Positions 7,670-16,746 of a stretch of 19,172 nucleotides of DNA are shown in pieces. Both the position numbers and the translations under genes were made by a program. Numbering within the stretch: position 1 is the stretch's first letter; the number at the start of each line of letters is the position of its first letter. The notes under the pieces were generated by a model. The model saw only the letters and a list, made by a program, of their open reading frames with translations, searched no databases and was not told where the DNA came from. The DNA comes from Chloroflexota bacterium. GTDB lineage: Bacteria; Chloroflexota; UBA11872; VXNJ01. The stretch is taken from NCBI GenBank assembly GCA_026708165.1, contig JAPOVO010000356.1, positions 1 through 19,172 on the forward strand, read 5' to 3'.

Positions 7670-9571
7670 TCAACGGAAAATCACAAACGCACCGACGGAT
7701 ACAACCGCTCCGGCGGCGATCAAGAATAGATAATTTTGCACCTGACCGGTCTGTACGCGCCGGGTAAGCGAGCTCGTGGCTCTGACGGTCCAACCGATCA
7801 GATTGACGATTCCGTCAACTATCTTGGCGTCTATCGCCCACAAGATAAGTCCGATCCCCTTGGTGACGCCGACGATCCCGTAGTTGACGATCTCATCGAC
7901 GTAGTACTTGCGATACAAGAGCGCGTAGAGACGCGGCGAGACCGCCGCGACCGCTTCGGGAGATGGTTGACGCCGCGAGTAGACCGCGTAGGCGGTGACG
8001 ATCCCGAACGCGGCAACGGCCGTGGAGATGATCGCGAGGGATATCACGGCGGTTATCTCGCCCGCTCCGGCGAAGTGATACACGCCGGGGACCTTATACA
8101 GGTAGTCGTGAATAAAGCCGTGCTCGGGCGGGAAGCCTACGGCCCCGCCTAGCGCCACCGCCCCGACCGCCAGAACCACGAGCGGGGCGACCATTGAGAT
8201 CGGCGACTCGTGCGAGTGGGAGTGCAGTTCGGCATTTCGAGGCTTACCGTGGAAGGTGAGAATTATCATCCTGAACGTGTAGACGGCCGTGAGGAGCGAC
8301 GCGAGGAGCCCCATGATCCAGAACACGGTAAAGGCCCATGAGCCGTCGTCGGCCACGCCCTTGAAGAAGGCGCTCGCCAGCAGTTCGTCCTTGCTCCAGA
8401 AACCCGCCAGCGGGAATACGCCCGATAGGGCTAGGCCGCCCAGCAGGAAGGTGAAGTAGGTCCACTTCATCCTGCGCCACAGGCCGCCGTACTCCGACAT
8501 CTCCTGCTGGTTCTGCATCGCGTGGATGACGCTGCCGGAACCGAGGAAGAGCAGGGCCTTGAAGAATGCGTGCGTGGCCAGATGGAAGATTGCGACCGTG
8601 TAAGCGCCGGCGCCCAATGCCAGGAACATCAGCCCTAGCTGGCTCACAGTGGAATAGGCGAGCACTCGCTTTATGTCTGTCTGGGCGAGCCCGATGCTTG
8701 CTGCGAACAGAGCGGTAAAGGCGCCGATCCCGCCGACGACGAGTAGAGCCTCGTTCGACACTTCGAATATCGGTCTCATGCGGGCGACCATGTAAACGCC
8801 TGCGGTGACCATCGTGGCGGCGTGGATCAAGGCGCTGACGGGGGTAGGGCCCTCCATCGCGTCCGGCAACCAGATGTGCAGCGGAAACTGCGCCGACTTC
8901 CCCACCGCTCCGATGAAGAGCAGTAGGGCGATGAGCAACATCAGATCGGTGGAATGGTCGGAGACCGAGCCGAACACGTCGCTGTAATTCAGGCTTCCGA
9001 AGTTCCAGAAGATCAGGATTATTCCAATGGCGAATCCGAAGTCGCCGATCCTGTTGACGAGGAAAGCCTTTACCGCCGCGTCAGCCGCGGACTTACGCTG
9101 GTGCCAGAAGCCGATAAGCAGATACGAGCAAACCCCGACCAGCTCCCAAAACACGTAAAGCGACAGGAAGTTGTTGGAGAGCACCAGCATGATCATCGCG
9201 AACACGAAGAGCGGCAGCCAGGTGAAGAATCTGGCGAACGACTCGTCGTGCGCCATGTAGCCGATCGAGTAGACGTGTACCAGGAAGCTCACGCCGGTCA
9301 CCACCAGCAACATCACCACGGTCAGGGGATCGAGCACGAAGCCTATGTCGATGTTGAACGAACCGGAGGAGACCCAGCGGTAGAGCGTGAAGTCGGGAGT
9401 GTCGGAGTGCACACCGCCGATCCATAGTGCGACCGTTGCCGCGAACGCCCCCAGGATGCTGGCCGAGCCAATGTATCCGGTGGCCTTCTTCAGGTATCTG
9501 GGGCCAAAGGCACCATTTATGGCGAACGCCACAAGCGGGAAGAGAGGTATTAGCCAGGGGAAGTCGGTCAT
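7670..9571 (-). CDS. nuoL: NADH-quinone oxidoreductase subunit L
   Basis: Distal antiporter-like subunit of complex I, carrying the long lateral helix that braces the membrane arm. The 633 residues match the family length. Conserved charged sites are present: glutamate near 143 (LYVFWELVGVCSYLLIGFW) and lysine near 225 (GAVGKSAQFPLHIWLPDAM), followed by EGPTPVSALIHAATMVTAGV. VLDPLTVVMLLVVTGVSFLVH and the ending helices are also typical. A histidine-containing loop (HSHSHESP) sits in the C-terminal third. The start is ATG at 9569-9571 (TDFPWLIPLFPLVAF), 37 bp after nuoK. The gene is intact. Confidence 0.96.
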   Translation of the reverse strand: MTDFPWLIPLFPLVAFAINGAFGPRYLKKATGYIGSASILGAFAATVALWIGGVHSDTPDFTLYRWVSSGSFNIDIGFVLDPLTVVMLLVVTGVSFLVHVYSIGYMAHDESFARFFTWLPLFVFAMIMLVLSNNFLSLYVFWELVGVCSYLLIGFWHQRKSAADAAVKAFLVNRIGDFGFAIGIILIFWNFGSLNYSDVFGSVSDHSTDLMLLIALLLFIGAVGKSAQFPLHIWLPDAMEGPTPVSALIHAATMVTAGVYMVARMRPIFEVSNEALLVVGGIGAFTALFAASIGLAQTDIKRVLAYSTVSQLGLMFLALGAGAYTVAIFHLATHAFFKALLFLGSGSVIHAMQNQQEMSEYGGLWRRMKWTYFTFLLGGLALSGVFPLAGFWSKDELLASAFFKGVADDGSWAFTVFWIMGLLASLLTAVYTFRMIILTFHGKPRNAELHSHSHESPISMVAPLVVLAVGAVALGGAVGFPPEHGFIHDYLYKVPGVYHFAGAGEITAVISLAIISTAVAAFGIVTAYAVYSRRQPSPEAVAAVSPRLYALLYRKYYVDEIVNYGIVGVTKGIGLILWAIDAKIVDGIVNLIGWTVRATSSLTRRVQTGQVQNYLFLIAAGAVVSVGAFVIFR

Positions 9572-9608
9572 CGAGCTATCAGGTTATTAGTGGACTCGAC
9601 CAAAGCCA

Positions 9609-9914
9609 TTACCAACGCAGAGTGTCGAGCCGGTCGACGTAGAACTCTGTGACGCGTCTGCCGAGGGCGACGAGAATCGCCAGTCCGACGGCTGCCTCGG
9701 CGGCGGCGACGGTCAGAGAGATCACGACGAACATGCTGCCCGCCATGTCCTCCAGGAATGCCCCGTAGGCCGCGAAGGTCAGGTTGACGCCCTGAAGCAT
9801 CAGCTCGATCGAGATGAAGACTATGAGCACGCTTCGGCGCATTAGAACGCCAAGCGTGCCGAGCGAGAACAATATCGCGCCGACCAGCAGATAGGCATTC
9901 AATGGGATGCTCAA
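9609..9914 (-). CDS. nuoK: NADH-quinone oxidoreductase subunit K
   Basis: Small three-helix membrane subunit of complex I, 101 residues, the standard length. The two conserved intramembrane glutamates of the proton path are visible near positions 37 (FISIELMLQGVNL) and 73 (VAAAEAAVGLAI). The start is TTG at 9912-9914; a purine-rich AGGGGGAG lies about 7 nt upstream, and the next residues (SIPLNAYLLVGAILF) match the family start. It sits 21 bp after nuoJ and 37 bp before nuoL. Confidence 0.95.
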   Translation of the reverse strand: MSIPLNAYLLVGAILFSLGTLGVLMRRSVLIVFISIELMLQGVNLTFAAYGAFLEDMAGSMFVVISLTVAAAEAAVGLAILVALGRRVTEFYVDRLDTLRW

Positions 9915-9935
9915 GCCGGGACTCCCCCTTGAAGG

Positions 9936-10568
9936 TCACCCATGGGTGGCAGGAGTTTCAGAAAGCTCGCGCTCGGATTGTTCCGATGATTCGTCTGTCC
10001 CCGCGGCATCCTCGATCATGTCCGGAGGTGATGCCAGAGACTCTTCATCGGGATTCCGCGCGAGCACCATCGCGCCTATCGCCGCCGCCAGCAGCAGGAC
10101 CGAGGCGACCTCGAACGGAAGCAGGTAATCGGTGAACATCACTGTCGCGAGAGCCTGCGCGCTGCCGCCCAGCTCGTCGATCGTCTGTGGTGGGAACGCC
10201 CCCTTGAGGTTCTCTGAAGTCTCGGGTTTCGAGATCGCGATCCAGGCTACTTCGGCGAACAGCAATACCGCTATGGGAATTGCCAGCCAGATCTGGCGCC
10301 GGTGAACGGTCCGCTCGGTTTCGTGCCTGCGTAGATCGAGCAGCATCATCGTGAACAGAAACAGCACGACGATCGCGCCCGCGTAGACGATCACCTGAAC
10401 CGCCGCAAGAAAGCCGTTTCCAAGAAGCACGAACATGCCGGCGACGTGGAAGACCACTACCACCAGCGAGAGCGCGGAGTGGACCGGGCTGCGCACCAAT
10501 ATTGTGGCCAATCCGGCAACGCTGGCGACTATCGACAGATATGTGAACGCTACGATCTGATCAGTCAC
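9936..10568 (-). CDS. nuoJ: NADH-quinone oxidoreductase subunit J
   Basis: Membrane subunit of complex I with five predicted helices, 210 residues. Family marks are VQVIVYAGAIVVLFLFTMMLL in the third helix region and the preceding SPVHSALSLVVVVFHVAGMFVLL. A loop of about 50 residues separates helices 4 and 5 (LLPFEVASVLLLAAAIGAMVLA). The protein ends in a polar, acidic tail of about 40 residues rich in Glu and Ser, longer than the minimal family form. The start is GTG at 10566-10568, overlapping the nuoI stop by 8 nt (GTGACTGA), a usual sign of coupled translation. Confidence 0.94.
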   Translation of the reverse strand: MTDQIVAFTYLSIVASVAGLATILVRSPVHSALSLVVVVFHVAGMFVLLGNGFLAAVQVIVYAGAIVVLFLFTMMLLDLRRHETERTVHRRQIWLAIPIAVLLFAEVAWIAISKPETSENLKGAFPPQTIDELGGSAQALATVMFTDYLLPFEVASVLLLAAAIGAMVLARNPDEESLASPPDMIEDAAGTDESSEQSERELSETPATHG

Positions 10569-11013
10569 GCCACAAATGCTCGAAGAGAGGCTGATCGGGA
10601 TTCTCGGTCATTCTCATCATGTCGTCGGCAGTGAGTATCAAGTCGGCGCGATTGGGTGTGGAAAGGTGGTACGCGCGGGTCATTTGCAGCGCGTCGACGG
10701 GACACGCTTCCACGCAGAGATAGCAGAATATGCATCGTCCGAGATCGAACTGATAGCGTTCGACCCAGCGGGTGCCTTCGTCCGTTTCCGATGTGTCGAT
10801 GCGTATTACGTCGTTGGGGCAGGCGGTCTCGCAGAGTCCACAGCCAACGCACGAAAGCTGGCCCGTGACCTCGTCGCGCCTCATGCCCACCATACCGCGG
10901 AAGCGTTCCGCGACAGGACGCGGGCTCTCCGGGTACATGTAAGTAATGGGTTTTCTAAACCCGATGCTGAGCACTCGAATGAGGCCCGAAATAATGCCTG
11001 TGCCGAATCCCAT
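10561..11013 (-). CDS. nuoI: NADH-quinone oxidoreductase subunit I (8Fe ferredoxin-type)
   Basis: Peripheral complex I subunit carrying two [4Fe-4S] clusters (N6a and N6b) that pass electrons from NuoG toward NuoB. 150 residues. Both CX2CX2CX3CP motifs are complete: CVGCGLCETACP (C55, C58, C61, C65) and CIFCYLCVEACPVDAL (C94, C97, C100, C104). The N-terminus has an amphipathic stretch and the family's YPE motif (YMYPESPRPVAERFRG). ATG at 11011-11013 lies 3 nt after the nuoH stop, and the 3' end overlaps nuoJ by 8 nt. Its partner NuoB is not encoded in this window. Confidence 0.96.
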   Translation of the reverse strand: MGFGTGIISGLIRVLSIGFRKPITYMYPESPRPVAERFRGMVGMRRDEVTGQLSCVGCGLCETACPNDVIRIDTSETDEGTRWVERYQFDLGRCIFCYLCVEACPVDALQMTRAYHLSTPNRADLILTADDMMRMTENPDQPLFEHLWRD

Positions 11014-11016
11014 CAG

Positions 11017-12021
11017 CTAGCTCCAGCCGAGCCTGAGCACGGCGGTTATCAACAGGTTCACAATTCCAAGCGGAAGCAGGAACTTCCAGCAAAACGCCAT
11101 AAGCTGGTCGTATCGCAGCCGAGGCAGTGTAGCGCGAAGCCAGAAGTAGACGAACATCAACGCGAGGGTCTTGAGCATAAACCACAGCACGCTCGTAAGC
11201 CCCTCGATTCCCGGGATCGTCCATCCATGCCAGCCGCCGAAGAAGAGAATGACGGCCAGCGCCGAAACCAGGAACATGTTGGCGTATTCGGCCAGGAAGA
11301 ACATCGCGAATCTCATGCCGGAATACTCGACGTGATAACCCGCCACGATCTCGGTTTCGGCCTCGGGGAGGTCGAAGGGCGCGCGATTGGTCTCGGCGAT
11401 GCCTGAAACGAAAAAGACGAACAGTCCCAGGATCTGCGGTACCGCGAACCACATGTCTTTCTGCTTCTCGACGATGTCGACGAGACTGAAGGACCCCGTG
11501 TAAACCAGCACGCCCAGCACGGCCACGCCCATGGTTATCTCATAGCTGATGACCTGAGCGGTCGACCTGAGCGAACCAAATAGCGCGTACTTGCTATTGG
11601 AGCTCCATCCCGCCATTACGGGGCCATACACGGCCACGGAGCCTAGCGCCAGTATGTAGAGGATTGCGACATTCAGGTCGGTCACCCAGAGTCCGATTTT
11701 GCGTCCTATCTCCACTTCGGGACCGATGGGAATGACGGCCCAGGCCATCGCCGCCGGAACGACCATGAACAGCGGGGCCAGCCAGAATACGACGCGGTCG
11801 CCGGCCGGAGGTATGAAGTCCTCTTTTGCGCCGAGCTTGATGCCGTCTGCGAGCGTCTGCAACAGACCCCATGGTCCGACCCGGTTAGGCCCGATTCTCG
11901 ACTGAATTCGGCCGAGTATCTTGCGCTCGGCAAGCACGAACACCAGCGGCGCGAGCGGAACGATGATGAAGATCGCGAGAGCCTTGATTACGAGTATTAG
12001 GACGTCCCAGCCGTCTACCAA
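11017..12021 (-). CDS. nuoH: NADH-quinone oxidoreductase subunit H
   Basis: Membrane subunit that forms much of the quinone-binding chamber at the join of the two complex I arms. 334 residues with about eight helices. Signature sequences are RIGPNRVGPWGLLQTLADG, then IKLGAKEDFIPP, and the acidic loop FDLPEAETEIVAGYHVEYSG followed by MRFAMFFLAEYANMF. The start is TTG at 12019-12021, supported by AGAGGA six bases upstream; no in-frame ATG occurs before the first helix. It begins 2 nt after the nuoG stop and ends 3 nt before nuoI, so translation is probably coupled. Confidence 0.96.
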   Translation of the reverse strand: MVDGWDVLILVIKALAIFIIVPLAPLVFVLAERKILGRIQSRIGPNRVGPWGLLQTLADGIKLGAKEDFIPPAGDRVVFWLAPLFMVVPAAMAWAVIPIGPEVEIGRKIGLWVTDLNVAILYILALGSVAVYGPVMAGWSSNSKYALFGSLRSTAQVISYEITMGVAVLGVLVYTGSFSLVDIVEKQKDMWFAVPQILGLFVFFVSGIAETNRAPFDLPEAETEIVAGYHVEYSGMRFAMFFLAEYANMFLVSALAVILFFGGWHGWTIPGIEGLTSVLWFMLKTLALMFVYFWLRATLPRLRYDQLMAFCWKFLLPLGIVNLLITAVLRLGWS

Positions 12022-12023
12022 GG

Positions 12024-14494
12024 TCAGTCCTCTACCTTGCGCAGGGAAACCGGGGTGGCATCGGGAGCCGACCTGCCCAACTCTCTCACGGGCACTTCTG
12101 GCAATGAGTCGGCCAGATATACGACTCCGGCCGGGACGAAGCGCGACAGCTTGGCGGACGCCGTTACAGCGCCTCCCGCGGACGTCACTTCCACGGTCTG
12201 CCCGTCCTCGATGGCGAGGGTTTCGGCGTCTCCCTCGTTGATCTCGACCTGTGCCGGATACAGGTCGGCGAGTACCGGTCCGTGTCGCGCCGATGAGCCG
12301 GCGGTGTAGAGGTTCGTTTCGGTGACCAGCGCAAACGGGTAGTCGCCGCCGGGGGGCGGCACCGTTCCGTTCACAGAAGCGGCGGTCATGCTGCCTGACA
12401 GCTCCGCGGGCTTGGCCACTTCGTTGATTTCGCTCCAGAGGTCGGAGGATTCCCTGTAGCCGAAGTCGGCCCCCATTTGAGCGGCTATTCGCGCGGGAAT
12501 CTCCCAGTCCTCCCGCGAATCCCCTAACGTCGGATTGGATTTCGTCACCGGACAGGCGCGTCCCTCGAAGTTGATGAAATGACCGCTCTTTTCGGCAAAG
12601 GTCGCACCGGGCAGCACCACGTCGGCGACGCTGGCGGTCGAATTCATGAAGATGTCCTGGACGATAACCAGCGACGCCTCGTCCATCGCATCCTTCGCCG
12701 CCGCCGGGTCCTTGGCAGTCGCAATGACGTCTTCGCCCATAACGTACAGGGCTTTCATTCTTCCGCCATACAGGAATTCATCCAGGCCAGTTCCCGGCTC
12801 TGTCGGCGGCAGCGCGCCCCAGAACTCCCCAAGCCTCGCCCGCGCTGCGGTGTCGTCGATGGCGGCGGGCCCGGGCAGCGCCGCCGGGTCCATACCGCCC
12901 TGAACCGCGCCGGCCAGGTTACCCTTCTCCGGCAGTGGGAATAGCTTGGTTTTGCCCGTGCTCAATGCCACATTGCAGGCCGCGCCCGCGATGTCGGCGA
13001 CTCGCCCGGCAGTCCAGAGTCCCGTGTCCCACACGATGGCGGATTTCTCGGCATTTTCCAGAGCGTCGCGAATCGCGGCGATGTCGTTGCCACTTACACC
13101 CACGGTAGTCTCCGGATCGGCGATTTCCTCGCCGGCGATCGCCGCAAGCAGTTTGGATTCCGCACCAGGACGCACGCGCACTGACTTATGCGCGAACACA
13201 TCGAGTGCCGTTCCGATTCGGGTGGCTGCGATGAGTTTCGGTCCGCCTTTTCTAGCAGCGGCCTTTAGGTGCGCCGCCAGAACGTTGTGCGTACCGTTGA
13301 TATCGGCGCCGATAACCAATGCGACATCCGAATCAAGCAATTCGTCCTGAGAGTGGAAGACCGCTTCGCTGCCTAGCGTGGAGCTGATCACCTGGTGTGT
13401 GGCCGCGAAACCGTTCGGCCCAAGGTACACGTTGTTGGTTCCGACCACCGACCGCATCAGTCGCTGCAGAGCGTAGTTGTCCTCGTTCGTACAACGTCCC
13501 GATCCGACCGCGCCAATTGTCTCCGGGCCTTCCATCTCGGCCACGGCCGTCAGCCGGTCGGAGATGAACTCGATGGCTTCACGCCAGCCGACCTCTACAA
13601 GCTCGCCCGCACGCCGGATCATGGGACTGGTGATGCGCTCGTCGTCATTTACGAACGACCATCCGAAGAACCCCTTGACGCAGACGATGCCCCGGTTAGG
13701 TTCGACCGGCTCACCGACCCGAACCCTCAAGACCTCGCCTTTGCGGGACTCGACCTGAATCTTGCATCCGACGCTGCAGTGCGGGCACGTGCTGTCGGCT
13801 TGGACCGTCTGCCACGCGCGGGCCACGTGCTTGAACGGACGGCTTAGAACGGCGCCGACCGGGCAGACCTCGATGCACATCCCGCAGCGCTCGCAATCCA
13901 TGAACTTGTGCTGCGCGGTGACGATGAAGGAACGCCCGCCCCGGTCCGAAACGTCGAGCGCATGAACGCCCATCTGCTCGTCGCACACTCTCACGCAGCG
14001 GTAGCAAAGAATGCAGCGGTTGTGGTTGATCATCACCACTTCGTTGAGGTTCTCTTCCGGGTACGCCTTCGAAACGGTCTCGAAGGGGCTCTTCCAGATG
14101 TTCAGACTGAAAGTCTCATCCTGAAGCTCACAGGTGCCCGACTGATCGCAATACGGGCAGTCGAGCGGGTGGTGCTGCAAGAGCATCTCGATGGTCTTGC
14201 GCCTGATCCCGACAATCGCTTCGGTGTCGGTGCGGACCTCCATTCCTGGCGCCACGAGGGTCGTGCACGAAGCGCTGGGACGTGGCGGCCCCGGCTGGAT
14301 TTCGACCACGCACATCCGGCACGCGCCAACCGACTCAAGCGTCGGATGGTCGCAGAGCGTTGAAACGTGGATTCCCAGCGATCTCGCCGCATTCAGGACG
14401 GACGTGCCACGGGGAACCGAGACCTCGGTCCCGTCGATTGTCAGGGTTACGGTTTCCTGGCTTATTGTGACTTCCCCCCAGGCTGTTCGATCAT
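12024..14494 (-). CDS. nuoG: NADH-quinone oxidoreductase subunit G (5' frame break)
   Basis: Large iron-sulfur subunit of the complex I peripheral arm. The first ATG of the main frame is at 14313-14315 (763 residues), but coding similarity extends upstream to about 14472: VTLTIDGTEVSVPRGTSVL, then TLCDHPTLESVGACRMC. The frame there has no ATG, GTG or TTG. The natural start is ATG 14492-14494, overlapping the nuoD TGA, and needs one extra G in the run at 14474-14479; this gives 823 residues. Clusters, in corrected numbering: [2Fe-2S] C48/C59/C62/C77; His-ligated [4Fe-4S] HPLDCPYCDQSGTC; two CX2CX2CX3C motifs (CILCYRCVRVC, CERCGMCIEVC); and an N7 motif CX2CX3CX27C starting CPHCSVGC. The molybdopterin-oxidoreductase-like domain that follows is normally not catalytic in NuoG. 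NuoE and NuoF, its usual partners, are not nearby. Confidence 0.93.
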
Positions 14495-15747
14495 CTGTCG
14501 ACTTCGCCGAGAACTATATCGATGCTCCCGATCGTCGCGACCATGTCCGCGAGCATGTTGCCTTCGACTAGATACGGCAACGCTCCCAGATTAACGAACG
14601 ACGGCGATCTTATGTGGCAGCGGTATGGGATGCCGGAGCCGTCGCTGACGAAGTAGTAGGCCAGTTCGCCCTTGGGCGATTCGATGGCCATATAGCACGC
14701 GCCTTCGGGCGGCGAGTATCCCTCGATCCATATCGTGAAGTGGTTGATCATCGCTTCCATGTCGCCCGTGACGCCGGAAGGCTCCCAGCCCGAGACTCGC
14801 TCGATTTCCGGTGGAACTACGTTGGCATTGGCGGCGTTGGCCGGCTCGCCTTGTAGTTCGCGCGCTCTCTCAACGCATTGCTTGATGATGTACGTGGACT
14901 GATAGAGCTCGTTGAGCCGCACTATGAACCGGGAATAGACGTCCCCGTCCTCGCCCACCGGTACCTCGAAATCGACTTGGTCGTAGCGGCAGTAGGGGCG
15001 GGCCTTACGAAGGTCCCACTTAACTCCGGAGCCTCGCAGGCATGGCCCAGTTAGACCGTAGCTGATGGCGTCTTCGGCGGAGATGACGGCTACGCCCTGT
15101 GTGCGTACCTTCCAAAGCTCGTTTTCGGTGAGGATGGTGTTGAAGTCGTCAAGCGTAAAGGAATTGGCAAACTCCTCGACGTGGTCCAGCCAGCCGGGCG
15201 GATCGTCGTGCCGGCCTGCGCCGCCCACTCGGAAAAAGTTGGTCGTGAGACGGGCGCCGGTAATCTCCTCGTATAGACCCGACACCTTCTCCCGTTCGCG
15301 GAACGCATATAGGAACATCGACATCGCGCCGAGGTCCAGGCCATGGGTGCCTATCCAGACGAGGTGACCGGAGATACGGCCCAGCTCGGCCGCGATCATC
15401 CTCAGATAATGCGCGCGCTCCGGAATCTGGTCTTCGATCCCCAGCAGCTTTTCCACCGCGAGGATGTAGCCGACGTTGTTGGCGGGAGCCGACGTGTAAT
15501 CGGTCCGGTCCGTGTAGGTCATGCCGTGGTAGTACAGCTTCGACTCGATCAGCTTCTCGACTCCGCGGTGCAGGTAACCGATATCGGGCGTGGCCTTGGT
15601 GATCGTCTCACCGGACAGCTCGGTGAGCACCCGGAGCACACCATGAGTGCTGGGGTGCTGCGGGCCCAGGTTCAGGACCATCTCGCGCTCGGTGGCTTCG
15701 GCCATTTGCCCTTCGCCCCCTGCGGCGACCGGTTCGTTGCCTATCAC
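14491..15747 (-). CDS. nuoD: NADH-quinone oxidoreductase subunit D
   Basis: 49-kDa-type peripheral subunit that with NuoB forms the quinone reduction site of complex I; related to [NiFe] hydrogenase large subunits. Signatures are LNLGPQHPSTHGVLRVL (with the quinone-site histidine), TPDIGYLHRGVEKL, the tyrosine of TDRTDYTSAPANN, and SPKGELAYYFVSDG followed by GIPYRCHIRSPSF near the C-terminus. The GTG at 15745-15747 overlaps the nuoC TGA in a GTGA junction, which I take as the start. ATG at 15703-15705 (MAEATEREMVLNLG), preceded by GAAGGG, is a good alternative, and a TTG lies at 15762. The nuoD TGA overlaps the presumed nuoG ATG. nuoE and nuoF, which often follow nuoD, are missing. Confidence 0.95.
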   Translation of the reverse strand: MIGNEPVAAGGEGQMAEATEREMVLNLGPQHPSTHGVLRVLTELSGETITKATPDIGYLHRGVEKLIESKLYYHGMTYTDRTDYTSAPANNVGYILAVEKLLGIEDQIPERAHYLRMIAAELGRISGHLVWIGTHGLDLGAMSMFLYAFREREKVSGLYEEITGARLTTNFFRVGGAGRHDDPPGWLDHVEEFANSFTLDDFNTILTENELWKVRTQGVAVISAEDAISYGLTGPCLRGSGVKWDLRKARPYCRYDQVDFEVPVGEDGDVYSRFIVRLNELYQSTYIIKQCVERARELQGEPANAANANVVPPEIERVSGWEPSGVTGDMEAMINHFTIWIEGYSPPEGACYMAIESPKGELAYYFVSDGSGIPYRCHIRSPSFVNLGALPYLVEGNMLADMVATIGSIDIVLGEVDR

Positions 15748-16301
15748 GAAGCGTCTCCCCAAAAGTCGTCCGGCTCGACCTTGTTGTGCGCGTCTGTCTG
15801 ATGGGCGTCGATTGGAAAGTCAGGCCCTTCGAGCGGAAATCCCTTGCGCAGCGGATGCCACTGATAGTCCTCGGGCAGCAAGATCCTGCGCAAATCGGGG
15901 TGATTTTCGAAGGGAATCCCCATCATGTCGTAGATTTCCCGCTCCTGCCAATCGGCGGATTTCCACAGTGGGGTCATGGAAGCGACGCTCTGACCGTCCG
16001 CGACCCTGGTCTTGACGGCCATAAACAGGTTGCCGGACATGGACCGCAGGTGATACACGACCTCGAACTCAAGCTCGTCGTCCGGCCAGTGCACCGACGT
16101 AATGTCCACGAGCATCGCCATATCCAACTCGGGATCGCTCTTTAGGCTGTTCATGACCGAGAAGATCCGTTCCGAGGGCACCTCGACCGCTACGTCGTCT
16201 CGGTAGATTTCGCTTTGGGTGATCGAGGAGCCTAGAAGTCCGGACACTTTCCCCAGCAACTCATCCGGCGTGTACTTCTGTTGGTAGCTCGTTTCGATCA
16301 T
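15744..16301 (-). CDS. nuoC: NADH-quinone oxidoreductase subunit C
   Basis: 30-kDa-type peripheral complex I subunit packing against NuoD and NuoB. From ATG 16299-16301 it has 185 residues. The frame is open further upstream to an ATG at 16484, but that would overlap nuoA deeply and encode unrelated residues. Family motifs are MLVDITSVHWPD in the middle, FEVVYHLRSM, then PLWKSADWQEREIYDMMGI followed by FENHPDLRRILLPEDYQWHP near the end (family WxEREVYDMFGI and HPDLRRILMP). The start lies 16 bp after nuoA, and no nuoB gene is present between them. The stop overlaps the nuoD GTG. Confidence 0.95.
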   Translation of the reverse strand: MIETSYQQKYTPDELLGKVSGLLGSSITQSEIYRDDVAVEVPSERIFSVMNSLKSDPELDMAMLVDITSVHWPDDELEFEVVYHLRSMSGNLFMAVKTRVADGQSVASMTPLWKSADWQEREIYDMMGIPFENHPDLRRILLPEDYQWHPLRKGFPLEGPDFPIDAHQTDAHNKVEPDDFWGDAS

Positions 16302-16317
16302 ACGGATGGTCTTAGGT

Positions 16318-16695
16318 TCAATCTCCGCGATTCCACTCGAAGACTCCCTTTTTGAATGCGTATGCGTAGGCCACCAGCAAGATGGCCACAAAGACCAACA
16401 TCTCGCCGAATAGGAACAGACGATCCGAAAATACGCCTTGCTCCGCGTAATGGACGGCCCAAGGGTAAAGGAATACCAGTTCAACGTCGAAAACTACAAA
16501 CAGCATCGCGACCAAGTAAAAGCGCACGACGTGGCGGCCCTTGGCGTCGCCGATGGGTGGCACGCCCGATTCATAAGGATCGAGCTTCGCGCCGTACGGC
16601 CGGCGGGGTCGCAGCAGCCACGCGCCAACGAGACTTCCGGCGCAAAATGCGAAGCCGAGCAGGGCGAGAACTACAACTCCTACGTATGCGGGCAA
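16318..16695 (-). CDS. nuoA: NADH-quinone oxidoreductase subunit A
   Basis: Small three-helix membrane subunit at the joint of complex I, 125 residues. It has the family's KLDPYESGVPPIGDAKGR loop (usually PYECGxxP; here Ser replaces the common Cys) and RFYLVAMLFVVFDVELVFLY with the conserved acidic residues of helix 2. The start is TTG at 16693-16695 (MPAYVGVVVLALLGF); GAGG lies about 10 nt upstream. It begins 51 bp after the rex stop on the same strand, with no visible terminator, so it is probably cotranscribed with rex. nuoC follows after 16 bp. Confidence 0.95.
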   Translation of the reverse strand: MPAYVGVVVLALLGFAFCAGSLVGAWLLRPRRPYGAKLDPYESGVPPIGDAKGRHVVRFYLVAMLFVVFDVELVFLYPWAVHYAEQGVFSDRLFLFGEMLVFVAILLVAYAYAFKKGVFEWNRGD

Positions 16696-16746
16696 GTCGC
16701 CAAAACCTCACATTTCAAAATCGATGCGCTGGTCGACGTGGACATT

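Noticed and set aside
10576..11406. 276-residue plus-strand open frame opposite nuoI and nuoH
   Set aside because: It lies entirely antisense to two unmistakable genes, and its composition is that expected of a reverse-strand shadow.
15744..16484. 246-residue version of NuoC starting at 16484
   Set aside because: The extra 61 residues overlap nuoA in another frame and have no similarity to NuoC; ATG 16301 fits the family length.
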